Shown: positions 52,636 to 63,028 of the stretch, piece by piece | How positions within the stretch are numbered: the first letter of the stretch is position 1 | Layout of the letters: each line of letters starts with the position of its first letter | NCBI GenBank assembly: GCA_016710765.1 | Contig: JADJUJ010000012.1 | Coordinates: 62,001 to 126,000, forward strand | Length of the DNA: 64,000 nucleotides | Direction: 5' to 3' | Source: Lewinellaceae bacterium | Lineage (GTDB): Bacteria; Bacteroidota; Bacteroidia; Chitinophagales; Saprospiraceae | Made by a program: the position numbers and the translations under genes | The notes under the pieces: generated by a model | The model's database searches: none | What the model saw: only the letters and a program-made list of their open reading frames with translations | What the model was told of the DNA's origin: nothing

Positions 52636-55600
52636 ATGAGCGAACTCCCCATTCAAATCATTTCCGCCGGCGCCGGCAGTGGCAAAACCTATACGCTGAC
52701 GGGAAAACTGGTAGATTTACTCCAAAGCGGTATCCGACCCTCGGGCATCATTGCCACCACCTTCACCAAAAAAGCCGCAGCCGAATTGCAGGAACGTGTG
52801 CGCACCCGCCTGCTGGAAGCCGGTCACACAACAGCCGCCAACGAATTGGGGGCCGCCATGATCGGAACCGTACACAGCATTGGCGTACGGCTACTCCAAC
52901 GCTTTTCCTTTGATGCAGGGGTATCACCGCTGGTAGACATCATCGCCGAAGGCGATGAACAAAAACTTTTCAACGAATCGCTGGCGCAGGTACTTAGCGA
53001 ATCGAGGGTGGAACAAATGAACACCCTGGCGGAACGCCTCGGACTGCTGAAAAAAAGCATCGGCGAACCGTACGATTGGCGCCGGCTTTTGCGCGACATC
53101 ACAGATATGGCGCGCGCCAATAATTTTTCCATTGAAGTGTTGGAAACCAGCAAACGCCGATCCTGGGAATCGTTCGAGCAACTCCTGCCGGCAGTTACCG
53201 ACCGGCCGGCACTCCAGTGGAACAATCGCCTCCTGGCGCTCATTGACCAAACCATCGCGGCGGTGGCGGACAACTCCGCGGATGAAACCAAAACCACCCG
53301 CGATGCAGCAGCTGAGCTTTCACAAATTCGAAATCAGTTACAATACCGCAGTACCCTGTACTGGTATGAATGGGTCAAAATAACCAAATTGAAACCCGGC
53401 GCAAAAAGCCGCGATCTGTTCGAAGAACTGCAGGAATTTGCCCGCAGCCATGGCAGCCATGCCGACTTTCACAGCGACAACAAGGCTTTTCAGTCGCTGT
53501 GCTTCGACCTGGCCATTGAAGCGCTCCGGGAATACGAGTACTACAAAAAGAAGCGTGGGTTAATCGACTATACCGATATGGAGGCTTTGGTTGCCCGCTT
53601 ACTCCAACAAGAGGCCGTTAGGGAAACCTTGGGCGCGGAAATTGACTTGTTGCTGGTGGATGAATTCCAGGATACTTCGCCGATGCAACTCGATATTTTC
53701 CTCCAGCTCAGTCGCCTGGCCAAAACCTCTATTTGGGTGGGCGACCCCAAGCAAAGTATTTACGGTTTCAGGGGCGCTGAACCCGCACTGATGCAGGCCA
53801 TTGTCAATGCCACCGGCGGAATCCGGGAAGAAAACATCCTGAAACAATCCTGGCGGAGCCGTAAGGATATTGTAGACGCCGTCAATGCCATCTTCACCCG
53901 TGCATTTCCCGATTTGCCACCCGCCCAGGTGGCGCTGCAAACGGCACTGCCCGAACCAGTAGATTCGGCACAGCATCCGGCGTTAATTCACTGGCACTTT
54001 CGCAATGAGATCGACGACCGAAAAGTGCCCGGGAAACCCTGGCTGGAGGACTGTATTGCCCGGCAAATCCGGGTGCTGCTCGAACGGCAAATTCCGGTGT
54101 GGAGCAAAAGCCGAAAAACATCACGCCCTGTTCAGCCTGGAGACATTGCCATTCTTTGCCGCAGCAATTACGATTGTGCAAGGCTGGCCGAATCGCTGCA
54201 CCGGGCAGGGCTGAAAGCGGCCATCGCCCGCGCCAGTTTGCTGGAAACCGCCGAAGCCCGACTGGTACTGGCCTGCCTGAAATACCTGGTCACACCAAGC
54301 GATCACCTGAGCATCGCCGAAATTCTGGTGCTCAGCGGGAGCCAGCCACTGCAGCAATTTGTCAACGAACGGCTCGATGCACTGGCCGAAGGGACACCCC
54401 TACCCCATTTGCATCAGCACCAGCCCCTGATCCAGCAATTGCATACTCTCCGCCCCAGCACAGCCGAACTCAGCGCATCTGAAATACTGGACCTCCTGCT
54501 CAGCGACTTGAACCTCCGGCATTTTATTACTGCCATGGGCAACGCTGTGCAACGGCTCGACAACACCGACCGGCTTAGGCATTATGCGCTGGAGTACGAA
54601 TCGGCCTGCCAGCGCCTCCACAGTGCCGCTACGCTCAGTGGCTTCCTGCTTTGGCTTAGCCGACTCGCTGAAACTGGGGCCGACCTGCAGGGCAGCGGGG
54701 AGAGTCCTGAAACCATTCGTGTGACCACTTATCACAAAAGCAAAGGCCTGGAATTCCCTGTTACCATTTGCCACAGCCTCGACGTCACCTTGCGGGAGAA
54801 TATATGGGGCGTTAACCTCGAATCGGAACGGGAGCATCCCGATCTCAATGACATCCTGGGGGGCCGGTGGTTGCGACTTTGGATGAACCCTTATGCCGAC
54901 CAGATTAAAAGCACAGACCTTGAAGCCACATTGCAGGCCTCGAAGGCATGGTCGGAGGCCATCCAGCAGGCAAGGCAGGAAGAGGCGCGTTTGCTCTACG
55001 TTGGCCTCACACGCGCAAGAGACTACCTCATTTTTCCTACCACGGTAAAACCGACCAATTGGCTGAACCGGGTATACAGTCAGGGAAATGATGATGCTAC
55101 GACCCTCGACCCTGCATCCGATGAAACCCCTTTTGTGTGGAATGGCCGTGTCATTTACACGCAGATTGAACATATTTATCAGGGCCGCGATTTCCCAAGC
55201 ATTGCCTTAGCGGAAAAAACAGCCACTTTGGCACCATCAGGTTCCAATACGCAATCGTCATCGTTTCAAGCCTACGAAATCGATCCGTTTACGGAAGGCC
55301 CAAGCATCCATCACGCTGGCACACTCCTCGACTTCGCGCCTGCGCTGGAAACTGCTGATGGCGTTTATGAAGCGGGCCTGGAACGCGCCATACACCGATT
55401 TCTCCGTTCCGACAGCCCGGAATACACCACTGCAGAACGATTGCAGACATTGCAGGCACAGCTGGCAATCCATCAGGTTGAACAAGCGCCTGATGCCCAA
55501 CCCATCCTGACAACCGCACAGGCATTGCAAACCTTGATCGCTACCAAATGGGGCAACAGCGAGATACTACACACCTTCCCTTTGCAAAGCCACCTGCAAG

Positions 55601-55842
55601 GCCGCCAGCTCAGCCTGGAAGTCGATTGGTTAATGCTGCATCCGCAAGGCGATGGCCTGACAGCCTTGTTGTGGGCAGGACAAAGCCAGGGAAACATCCA
55701 CGATAAAGCAACCCAATGGCTCAGCTATGCCGCCTGGGTAGAAACGTTGCTCCAGGAAGCATTTCCGGGTAAAGCGCCTGAAATAGGACTGTTATTTGGG
55801 CTGGAAGGCAAACTGTTGATGCTGGAAAAGCAGGAGGCATAA
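52636..55842 (+). CDS. AddA/UvrD-type helicase with degenerate C-terminal nuclease-like domain
   Basis: The 1,068-residue protein has SF1 helicase motifs: SAGAGSGKTYTL (10-21), TTFTKKAAAELQERV, IGTVHSIG, LLLVDEFQDTSPMQLDIF (about 330), VGDPKQSIYGFRGAEP, LKQSWRSRKD, VTTYHKSKGLEFPVTI (about 695) and RLLYVGLTRARDYLI (about 790). The layout follows AddA/RecB-like enzymes of double-strand-break repair. The C-terminal 200 residues, where AddA has a PD-(D/E)XK nuclease, read LSLEVDWLMLHPQGDGLTALLWAGQ. The Asp after the first strand is kept as EVD, but the E-x-K of the second strand is replaced by LWAG, so nuclease activity is doubtful. No AddB gene is adjacent. A family A palindrome lies upstream. 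Confidence 0.85.
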   Translation: MSELPIQIISAGAGSGKTYTLTGKLVDLLQSGIRPSGIIATTFTKKAAAELQERVRTRLLEAGHTTAANELGAAMIGTVHSIGVRLLQRFSFDAGVSPLVDIIAEGDEQKLFNESLAQVLSESRVEQMNTLAERLGLLKKSIGEPYDWRRLLRDITDMARANNFSIEVLETSKRRSWESFEQLLPAVTDRPALQWNNRLLALIDQTIAAVADNSADETKTTRDAAAELSQIRNQLQYRSTLYWYEWVKITKLKPGAKSRDLFEELQEFARSHGSHADFHSDNKAFQSLCFDLAIEALREYEYYKKKRGLIDYTDMEALVARLLQQEAVRETLGAEIDLLLVDEFQDTSPMQLDIFLQLSRLAKTSIWVGDPKQSIYGFRGAEPALMQAIVNATGGIREENILKQSWRSRKDIVDAVNAIFTRAFPDLPPAQVALQTALPEPVDSAQHPALIHWHFRNEIDDRKVPGKPWLEDCIARQIRVLLERQIPVWSKSRKTSRPVQPGDIAILCRSNYDCARLAESLHRAGLKAAIARASLLETAEARLVLACLKYLVTPSDHLSIAEILVLSGSQPLQQFVNERLDALAEGTPLPHLHQHQPLIQQLHTLRPSTAELSASEILDLLLSDLNLRHFITAMGNAVQRLDNTDRLRHYALEYESACQRLHSAATLSGFLLWLSRLAETGADLQGSGESPETIRVTTYHKSKGLEFPVTICHSLDVTLRENIWGVNLESEREHPDLNDILGGRWLRLWMNPYADQIKSTDLEATLQASKAWSEAIQQARQEEARLLYVGLTRARDYLIFPTTVKPTNWLNRVYSQGNDDATTLDPASDETPFVWNGRVIYTQIEHIYQGRDFPSIALAEKTATLAPSGSNTQSSSFQAYEIDPFTEGPSIHHAGTLLDFAPALETADGVYEAGLERAIHRFLRSDSPEYTTAERLQTLQAQLAIHQVEQAPDAQPILTTAQALQTLIATKWGNSEILHTFPLQSHLQGRQLSLEVDWLMLHPQGDGLTALLWAGQSQGNIHDKATQWLSYAAWVETLLQEAFPGKAPEIGLLFGLEGKLLMLEKQEA

Positions 55843-55905
55843 TGGTTTGCTGCGTGTCTAACCTGAAGGACAAAACCGTATCTGAAGTGATAGATCGACG
55901 CCAGG

Positions 55906-55996
55906 CCACAAAATAAAACTGCCACAAAGGTGCAAAGGCGCAAAGCGTTGGGAACCCTTTGTGTCTTTGAGCCTTTGTGGCAAAACTTTATTTGGT
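55906..55996. repeat. Imperfect palindrome between convergent genes
   Basis: TGCCACAAAGGTGCAAAGGC faces GAGCCTTTGTGGCA, with outer parts CCACAAAATAAAACT and AGTTTTATTTGGTG-like complement. The units are GCAAAG/CTTTG repeats. It lies between the convergent AddA-like and gingipain-like genes and could end both transcripts. Confidence 0.6.
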
Positions 55997-56063
55997 GTAA
56001 AAGCCTGATGCAGTGCTTATGATACACCCTTGTCTCTCAGGTAAAATCACGCCCGCATTACCA

Positions 56064-59000
56064 TCACAATTTTACCCACTTGAGTACCTGCACACCGGCA
56101 TCACTTCGCACCCGGAAATAATACATCCCCGCTTTCGCCTGGTCCATTTGTACCGGTAGGTAAAGTTGGTCGCCAGGTTGCCGTGCTGCGGAATACAAAG
56201 TTTTCAACAAGCGGCCCGTGTTATCCAGTACATCAATCTGCAAGCCCTGGTTGGCAACGTTTTCGAGGTAAAGAGTGGCACTCCCGGTACCTGGATTGGG
56301 ATATACTGCCATGTTCGAGGACAGCGTGGCGGGCAACTGTGTCGCCACAAATACCTGATGAGGCGGTAAACTGATTTCATCAAGCCAGGCGCGGTCGCTG
56401 CCAGCGCTGGCATAGTCGTCTTTTGCATACACCCAACTGAACTGGTGAATACCCGGTGTAACGGGATAGCTGACTTCAGCCCAAGGTTTCTCACCACTCC
56501 AGGCGTCTATTTCTATGGAATCAATATAAAAGCGCAGGAAATCATAATTTTCTTCACTGCTTACACGGCGCGCAAACGAAACAACACCTGTTTCCGTCAC
56601 ATCCAGGGTGAGCGACATGGTTGTTTTCTGATTATGGGTTATGGTCCCCGAACGGGAGCAATATTGCCCGGAATAGGTTTGTACCGTGGTAATGGTCCAG
56701 GGCTTATCGTCCCCCATCACCCAATCAAATTTGCTGAAGGTATGCGTTTCAAAATCCTCAATAATAGCATTGATGAACAGCGGGCCAAGATCGGCTTCTG
56801 CGCCATAGTAGCCGGCTTCCAGGGTATAATGGAAGTTTGCGGCCGATACAGCGGGGGCATTAGGATCAACCGTTACCGAGAAACTGGCATCAGTGTTTCC
56901 GATGAGGGCATCGAGGGTGCCCAGGTTTTGGGCCGGGCTGATGCTTAGGAACGGAGAATTGCTTGTCAGGGTTCCAAGTGCCTGCAACGAATTGCTTTTG
57001 CCATTGTTCAGGTTGGTGATGGTCACTACAGCGGTTTCTCCACTTTCCAGTCGATTATTGCCATTGCCGCCTTGCGTATCATCTACAAGGAAACTGCCTA
57101 CCGAAAGTTGTGGAGCCTGCAACACCACCGGCACCTGCAATGCATAACCCATGGTATCGTTGAAATTAATTTCCAGGGTAAACCAAACGGTGTGACCGTC
57201 TTGCACGTCGTCGTTGACGCTAAACGAAAAAGCACCGGAAAGGAACACGGAAGTACTGTCTTCAATGTCGCCGACGATTTCATCCCCGTCGAGGATCACC
57301 ACATTATCGTCGGTAGTGCTGAGGGTAACACTGGTACCGATCGCCAGCACATAGCCCACATTGGCCAACTGAAGATTCATAGCCACCTTTTCGCCGTAAT
57401 CTGCCTGCTGGTTGTTGTTGCCCAGGGCATCGTCCAATTCGAGCAGTTCGTTCACAACAAAGGGGCCAGAAGCAGGCGTAACATTGAGTGTCATTTGAAC
57501 CGGCGTGTAATTGAACTGGGTGACGGTGACCACCAAATCCCCTACGTTTGTAAGGGCAGGAAAATCTAATACGGCCTGGCCGTTTTCCACCGCGGCAAGC
57601 GCCAGTGTTTGTCCCTCCCAGTAAAGGCTTACAAGGGCGCCTTCCACATCACAATCAACGGCAAGGCTGCTTTCACCAATGTAAAGGTTCCCGGGATTGC
57701 TGGCTGTTATTGTTTTTGCGGCACGCGTACGCGGCACTGTTGTTGGTTCGGCAAATGGGTTCCAGAAATCGGCCATTACTTCACCGCCGTTGTTGTAGGC
57801 AATAATCATGAGCGCGTTGCCAAAAGCCGCCATCGGTCCGATATGTGGCCGGAGATCGATGCCATCGGCATCCACCAGGTATTGGTTCATGCCATCCTGA
57901 CCTTCCATAGGCGGGCTCCAGCTTTGGTAATCGCTGGAGAAAAAGCCGGCAATACCGCCCCATGCTTCGCCTGTGCTGGCGTTTCCTGCACGCTGGATGG
58001 CCTCACCCAGGCAATCACCACCGCCATTGTTGGTAAAGTTTCCTGCGCAGCAGGCCACCGCAATGACGATGGGGTACCGGTGCGCGTTTCGCAATTGTGC
58101 CACCGCATCCACATTGAAATTAGCGGAAGCCAGACCTTGTTCCCAGCCGTGTCCAGTGTAATTGTAGAGGCTAACCCCGCGGTTGTTCATCAATTGAACC
58201 AATTGGGAATTCACCGGATCACCAGCCAAATCGGCACTCTCATCACCAAGGGTTGGTGAATCCGCAGAATGGTCGCCATCATAAAACTCCCATACTTTTT
58301 CATATCCATCGGCCAGGTGCGTCACCTTCCATTCGTTGCCCTGCTGCCAGTCAGCCTGGTTGTCGTCGCCAATTCCCTGGCCCTGATCAGAGCAGGAAGC
58401 CATGGCAGTGGCCGTCCAGTTGTTGGTTGTGTCCACAAGCGGCGTCATTTCGTAATCGAGGTTACGTGCCACCATCACCTGCAGTTGCTCCACCGTTGCA
58501 GCGTTAAAACGGCCCACAAATACCTCTGGCAGGTGATCGGTACCATCCATATAGCCAAAACAATTGTCGCAGGAATAGTTGGTTCACCGCTCAGCCGCAT
58601 TTGCGGGTCTATTTGGGTTTCATCACCTACCAACAACAGGTAACTGATGCCTTCATTTTCGTAAAAATCTTTCACCACATTGTAAATCGTAGCAGCATCT
58701 GCGGCGCCAACAGTAGAAAGAGGCACTACAGTGGTGTGAATGCCCATTTGTTTTTTCCAGGTAAGCAGCGGTTCCAGGGCGTCGAGGTAGGCATCTGGCG
58801 CAATCACCAGCATTTTTTCCGGATCAATACCGGAACTTCTGCTGCCGGCAAAGGCCTCATTGTTGACAAACATTTTCTCAAAAATTTGTTCAAAGCCTGC
58901 GCTTGCCGAAACAGGCTTGGCGCGCAACTCATTGTCGCCAGCCAACCCATTGGCATACACCCGCACGGTAATATCGTGGTAAACCCGCAGCACCTTGGTC

Positions 59001-59509
59001 ACGGGGTTGTACTGTACTGGGAAAAGCCAGATGGCCTGTCCGCGCGCATTCCGCATGACAAACGGATCTTGTAATTCGGCCAGCGTTCCCGGGTAAAAAT
59101 CATCGCGATCGTAGGCGCTTCCATAACTGTAAGGAACTGTAGCAGGATCAACATTGCGCTTCAAGTCGCCTTTCGATGGAGCAACCGCTACATTGAAAAA
59201 CTCCTCGTAGGTACTGGAAACCACTTCAACAGCCATTGCCCCGCTTCCAGGGATGCGCAGGGCGGTGGCAAATTTGGAAACATCCGGCATGCCCGCAGCC
59301 TGCAGGGGCGTTCCACCTTCAAATACCGGAACAACAGCCTCGCCGCGGGGCGTTTGAACAGCCGCTTGCAAAATACCGCTTAGGTGGTATTCCAACGTGG
59401 TTTCACTGGTGCCCACTGGGGTCACATCAAGGCGGAAATGAGTGTTTGCCTGCGCTATCAAGGCGGTTACAGACAAACATGACAACAAAAAAGTAATTAT
59501 GTTCTTCAT
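56064..59509 (-). CDS. Gingipain-type (peptidase C25) secreted protease with T9SS sorting domain (frameshifted)
   Basis: The ATG at 59507-59509 opens signal peptide MKNIITFLLSCLSVTALIAQ. A gingipain-type propeptide follows (LEYHLSGILQAAVQTPRGEAVVPVFEGG), then the catalytic domain: KMLVIAPDAYLDALEPLLTWKKQMGIHTTVV, YLLLVGDETQIDP, LPEVFVGRF, LYNYTGHGWEQG and IVIAVACCAGNF. The His of GHG and a Cys of ACCAGN are about 33 residues apart, as in RgpB. Beta-sandwich and CTD parts follow, ending MAVYPNPGTGSATLYLEN ... VQVLKWVKL. Near 58579-58580 one T is missing (+ strand), converting EPNYSCDNCFGYMDGTDHL into PTIPATIV; one base restores one frame of about 1,148 residues. It should be an outer-membrane-exported Cys protease; the substrate is unknown. 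Confidence 0.88.
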
Positions 59510-59566
59510 AACTAAAGGTGTAAAAACTGGAGGCGGGGGCTCCATGTAAAGGAAAGATTGGGTTGG

Positions 59567-60268
59567 CTATCGAATGATGATGAATTGGCGACTGACGCCG
59601 TTGCTGCGCAGCCAATACAGGCCGGCATTCATGTTTTCCAGAGAGATTACTTCGGTACCAAAGGCTGAAAGCAATCGTTGCGCCACGAGTTGGCCATCTG
59701 CACTGAACAGTTGAACAGGGCTGTCATACGGGCTGTTGTTGCGGACAGCACACCAGCTGCTGGCAGGGTTAGGCCAAATCGCAATTGCGCTCTTTTTCGG
59801 CTCCAATACAGCACTCACACCTGGGGTATGCAAGCTGAAATAGACATCCTGAAAATTGCTGTTGTTATTCTCCTCATGCACCCGAAACCACAACCATGCC
59901 GCTCCCGAGACGCTGCCCGGCTGTACGATCAATTTTAGGTAACCCTGGATAGAATCGTATACCGGATTCATGCCGGAATTGGTGGGAATACCGATGTAAC
60001 AGGCGCCATAATCGCACATATCGCTGTCCCAGCCTTCAGGAATATTGCCTTCCATAAAGCGCCAGCGTAACTTCAGCGTGTCGCCACCGGGGTTTTCAAG
60101 GTAAATAAAACACTCGTTGGCCAGATCAGGGTATACTTCCTGCTCCAGCAAGGCTTGTGGCAAAGGGAAAAACGTTTGGCATTTCACCCCGTTTGCAAAC
60201 AAAAACACCAGTAACACACCTAAAACCAGGCGTATGGGAAAGAAAATATGGCTGTGGAAGTTTTTCAT
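59567..60268 (-). CDS. Short T9SS-sorted secreted protein
   Basis: I choose the ATG at 60266-60268 (MKNFHSHIFFPIRLVLGVLLVFLFANGVKCQ), which places the promoter box and operator-like palindrome upstream; a longer frame adds only seven residues. The mature part (TFFPLPQALLEQEVYPDLANECFIYLENPGGDTLKLRWRFMEGNIPEGWD) is a beta domain with Cys in CDYGACY. It ends in a T9SS sorting domain (AIAIWPNPASSWCAVRN, GQLVAQRLLSAFGTE, GLYWLRSNGVSRQFIIIR). Many such short proteins in the phylum have no known role. It lies upstream of the gingipain gene on the same strand, 57 nt between stop and start, so the two may share a transcript and regulation. Confidence 0.8.
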   Translation of the reverse strand: MKNFHSHIFFPIRLVLGVLLVFLFANGVKCQTFFPLPQALLEQEVYPDLANECFIYLENPGGDTLKLRWRFMEGNIPEGWDSDMCDYGACYIGIPTNSGMNPVYDSIQGYLKLIVQPGSVSGAAWLWFRVHEENNNSNFQDVYFSLHTPGVSAVLEPKKSAIAIWPNPASSWCAVRNNSPYDSPVQLFSADGQLVAQRLLSAFGTEVISLENMNAGLYWLRSNGVSRQFIIIR

Positions 60269-60277
60269 TTTCCCAGC

Positions 60278-60285
60278 CAAAGTAA
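60278..60285 (-). promoter_or_regulatory. Putative -7 box TTACTTTG for the T9SS gene
   Basis: On the minus strand TTACTTTG differs from TAnnTTTG at one position and ends nine bases before the ATG at 60268. The palindrome at 60293-60308 lies 8 bp upstream, where a -33 element would be. Confidence 0.4.
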
Positions 60286-60292
60286 GCATAAA

Positions 60293-60308
60293 TTAGAACG
60301 CGTTCTAA
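60293..60308. promoter_or_regulatory. Perfect 16-bp palindrome TTAGAACGCGTTCTAA, TetR-type operator-like
   Basis: The sequence is identical to its own reverse complement and fits TnnAACnnGTTnnA, a pattern bound by some TetR-family repressors such as KstR. It lies directly upstream of the -7 box of the T9SS gene, where a bound protein would block the -33 region. No TetR gene is in the window, so the binding protein is unknown. Confidence 0.6.
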
Positions 60309-60430
60309 ACTTCAACACCCAATTTTGGAAAGTTGCCGACAAACCCGGTGGTACATGGGTGTTGTTTTTTTCAGCGCCCTGAATATACTTGGCCAAGCCT
60401 CAGTTGAATACACAATTTCAACAGACAGGA

Positions 60431-61228
60431 TTACCCTTTGATCCAGGGTATCAATTCCTCCATTTGCCAGGCATTGTCAACGGAAAAACCACCCGTTTTG
60501 GTGCGTCTTAAACGACTCAGATAGGCGCCGCAACCGGCTTCCTGTCCCAAATCGTAGGCCAGCGAGCGGATATAAGTACCTTTTCCGCACAACACCCTGA
60601 AATCGGCCTGAAGCCCATCAGGATAATCCGGGTACAGCCAAATGGGCGCTCCCTTTTCGTTTATCGGGGCTGCGGATGCATCAGAGGGCTGCACCGGATG
60701 CAGGGGCCACAATTCGAAGGCGTGCATTTGCACTGTTCTGGGCTCCAGCTCCTGCACCTGTCCGGTGCGGGCATTTTTATACACACGCTTGCCATCCACC
60801 TTAATGGCCGAAAACATAGGAGGCACCTGCTGGATATCACCGCGAAACTTATCCAGCAAACCCGCCAGCAAGGCATCGTTCAAATGTGCCGTTGGTGCTG
60901 GATTTTCCGGTGGCTTTTCCAGGTCGTAAGATGCTGTAGTGGCGCCAAAGGTGATGGTACCAGTATACTCTTTTTCCATGTCCTGAAACGACTCAATACG
61001 CTTGGTATATTCCCCAAGACAAAGGATAAGCAAGCCGGTAGCCAGTGGATCAAGGGTGCCGGCATGGCCAATTTTGATCCGTTTAACGCCCAGTCGGCGC
61101 GAAAATCCGATGCGTATTTTGTTCACAACATCAAAGGAGGTCCACCCAACGGGCTTGTCCACCAACAACAGGGCCCCTTTGGGGAATTCGGCCGGAAACG
61201 TTCCGCCGGGTTCGAAAATAGTCAGCAT
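60431..61228 (-). CDS. truB: tRNA pseudouridine(55) synthase TruB
   Basis: The 265-residue cytosolic enzyme converts U55 in the T-loop of tRNA to pseudouridine. The N-terminal signature GALLLVDKPVGWTSFDVVNKIR and the active-site loop KIGHAGTLDPLATGLL, with catalytic Asp60, are complete. EYTGTITFGATTASYD, MFSAIKVDGKRVYKNAR and the C-terminal CGKGTYIRSLAYDLGQEAGCGAYLSRLRRTKTGGFSVDNAW follow. A short Ala/Pro insert (PVQPSDASAAPINEKGAPIWLYPDYPDG) is longer than in the E. coli enzyme but lies in a variable place. It starts inside an otherwise surface-protein-rich neighbourhood and appears to be transcribed alone. Confidence 0.95.
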   Translation of the reverse strand: MLTIFEPGGTFPAEFPKGALLLVDKPVGWTSFDVVNKIRIGFSRRLGVKRIKIGHAGTLDPLATGLLILCLGEYTKRIESFQDMEKEYTGTITFGATTASYDLEKPPENPAPTAHLNDALLAGLLDKFRGDIQQVPPMFSAIKVDGKRVYKNARTGQVQELEPRTVQMHAFELWPLHPVQPSDASAAPINEKGAPIWLYPDYPDGLQADFRVLCGKGTYIRSLAYDLGQEAGCGAYLSRLRRTKTGGFSVDNAWQMEELIPWIKG

Positions 61229-61267
61229 GGGGCGAAGATAGGGAATTGACCACCGCAGCCAGCCAGA

Positions 61268-62860
61268 CTACCCTTTATAAATTCGAATAGGCGGAAACAT
61301 TCCCCCGGCATGCTGCACCAGCAACACATAGGGGCCGGTGGGGATGTTGTTCCCAACATCAAAGGTCTGGCGGGCATGCTGCAGCGGCGCATCCAGTATG
61401 GTTTGCCCTTTCAGATCGTACACCGTAATGCTGACGTTGCGCAGGTTCCGGAATACATCTTCCGGTATTTCCACCACTATCCTGTCGCGGAAGGGGCTGG
61501 GCGTAACCCGCACACCGGAACCCTTGCTTTGCTGCGCCACAGCATCAGCCATAATGGGCTGTAGGGCAATGTCCACAATGGCTAATTCGCCAGCAGTCAG
61601 TGTAATGTCGGGTATAATTTGGGTTTCATAACCGGGCTTTTCTGCCCTGATGCTAAAAATGCCAGCAACGGAAGCTCCTGTTTTATACTGTCCGGTTTGT
61701 TTGGTGGTATCAGCAAAAATGGTGTTTTCCACAAAAACCCTGGCGTTGTTCAGGGGCATCCCCGTTTGGGCATCCGTCACGGTGCCCTCCAGGTAGGCAG
61801 CCCTTGTATAATTGGGTTGATAAATGAAAAGTCCCTCATTCTTGGCGGTTGCGAAAACTATCCCGGACGGCAAATAAGGATCAGCGTCCCAAACCAGCGA
61901 GTTGCCCATAACGGCCCAGGCGGTTTCGATCAGGTTTTCGGGCCGGTGCGCATCAACGATGGTTAATTGGCCACCGTAGGAAGGGTTAATCAGGAAGTCG
62001 TTGAATACCCGCACATTGTGTACCTCCCTGCTGGGATCCTGACTGCAGTAATACACATCCAGCAGTTTGATGTTGTCCAAATCACTGACATCAAAAGCAG
62101 CCAGTGGCGCATTGAGTTTTTCGTCCGCAGCAAACAAGGTTTGGCTGTCGTCTGACAGCCAGGTGTTGTGGTTAAAGGCCCCTGGTGTTGGCTGTGTGGC
62201 AAGCAGTTGCGGGTTGGTCTTGTCGGTGATATCCACTACCCCAAACCAGCCGTTGTAAATTTCAGAAGTCCAGAGTGTATTGTCGCGGATGTACCCATCG
62301 TGTACATAAGCGTTGCTGTAATAACCTACTACGTGTGGATTCCAGGGGTCGCTGAGGCTGCAGATGACCGCACCGTTGCTCAGCATGTTGCCCGCAATGC
62401 CCCCAAAAAGATAGAGATAGCCATCGGCGGTAGCCAGTGCATGACTTTTGACAATTTGGTTTTCGTATACCCCATCGCCTTGCCAGGTTTTGTACAGGAC
62501 GGTGTCGGGTAATTGCCGCAAATCAATGATGGTAACACCGCTGTTACTGGCTTCTGTACCCACATAGGCGAAACCACCCCAGGTTTTTACCTCACGCCAA
62601 TTGTTGCTGATGCCGGGCACCGCAAAGCGTTGGAAAGGCTGTGTCGGGTTGCTGAGATCAACAATGCTGAGCCCCTTGCTGGTGCCTACCAGAGCGTATT
62701 CCGTTCCACTGCTGTCTACATAATGCCAGCATCCGGCCAGCGTGGCAGTATCGTAAGGCAAATGCCCGATCAATTGAAGTCCGGGTGAAGAAGTTTGGGC
62801 AAACAATACATTGCCAAAGAATAAAAAAAACAGACAGGCGGGCAGGGATTTGGACAGCAT
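61268..62860 (-). CDS. Choice-of-anchor B family secreted protein with T9SS sorting domain
   Basis: Signal peptide MLSKSLPACLFFLFFGNVLFAQ is followed by a seven-blade-like LVIVD propeller of about 330 residues (GTSKGLSIVDLSNPTQPFQRFAVPG, GVTIIDLRQLPDTVLYKTWQGDG, WFGVVDITDKTNPQLLAT, LAAFDVSDLDNIKLLDVYYC, GQLTIVDAHRPENLIETAWAV). This is the layout called choice-of-anchor B. A carboxypeptidase-regulatory domain follows at about 360-440 (AYLEGTVTDAQTGMPLNNARVFVEN, GIFSIRAEKPGYETQII), then a T9SS sorting domain (VRVTPSPFRDRIVVEIPE, GPYVLLVQHAGGMFPPIRIYKG). It is surface-exposed or secreted; partners are unknown. It lies about 40 nt upstream of truB on the same strand. Confidence 0.88.
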   Translation of the reverse strand: MLSKSLPACLFFLFFGNVLFAQTSSPGLQLIGHLPYDTATLAGCWHYVDSSGTEYALVGTSKGLSIVDLSNPTQPFQRFAVPGISNNWREVKTWGGFAYVGTEASNSGVTIIDLRQLPDTVLYKTWQGDGVYENQIVKSHALATADGYLYLFGGIAGNMLSNGAVICSLSDPWNPHVVGYYSNAYVHDGYIRDNTLWTSEIYNGWFGVVDITDKTNPQLLATQPTPGAFNHNTWLSDDSQTLFAADEKLNAPLAAFDVSDLDNIKLLDVYYCSQDPSREVHNVRVFNDFLINPSYGGQLTIVDAHRPENLIETAWAVMGNSLVWDADPYLPSGIVFATAKNEGLFIYQPNYTRAAYLEGTVTDAQTGMPLNNARVFVENTIFADTTKQTGQYKTGASVAGIFSIRAEKPGYETQIIPDITLTAGELAIVDIALQPIMADAVAQQSKGSGVRVTPSPFRDRIVVEIPEDVFRNLRNVSITVYDLKGQTILDAPLQHARQTFDVGNNIPTGPYVLLVQHAGGMFPPIRIYKG

Positions 62861-63028
62861 AAAAAATTGATCTAGATTATTTTGTGAAAGAAATAAGTCG
62901 GTTTTTTACAACGAAAAGTCGGGGAAAACGATTTAAAAAATCTCAAGTTTAACGCGATCTGTCGGTATTTTGCGGAAATAGCCCCAAAACAAGTCCACTC
63001 TAAATAAATTCCCTAGTTCCAATCGCGT

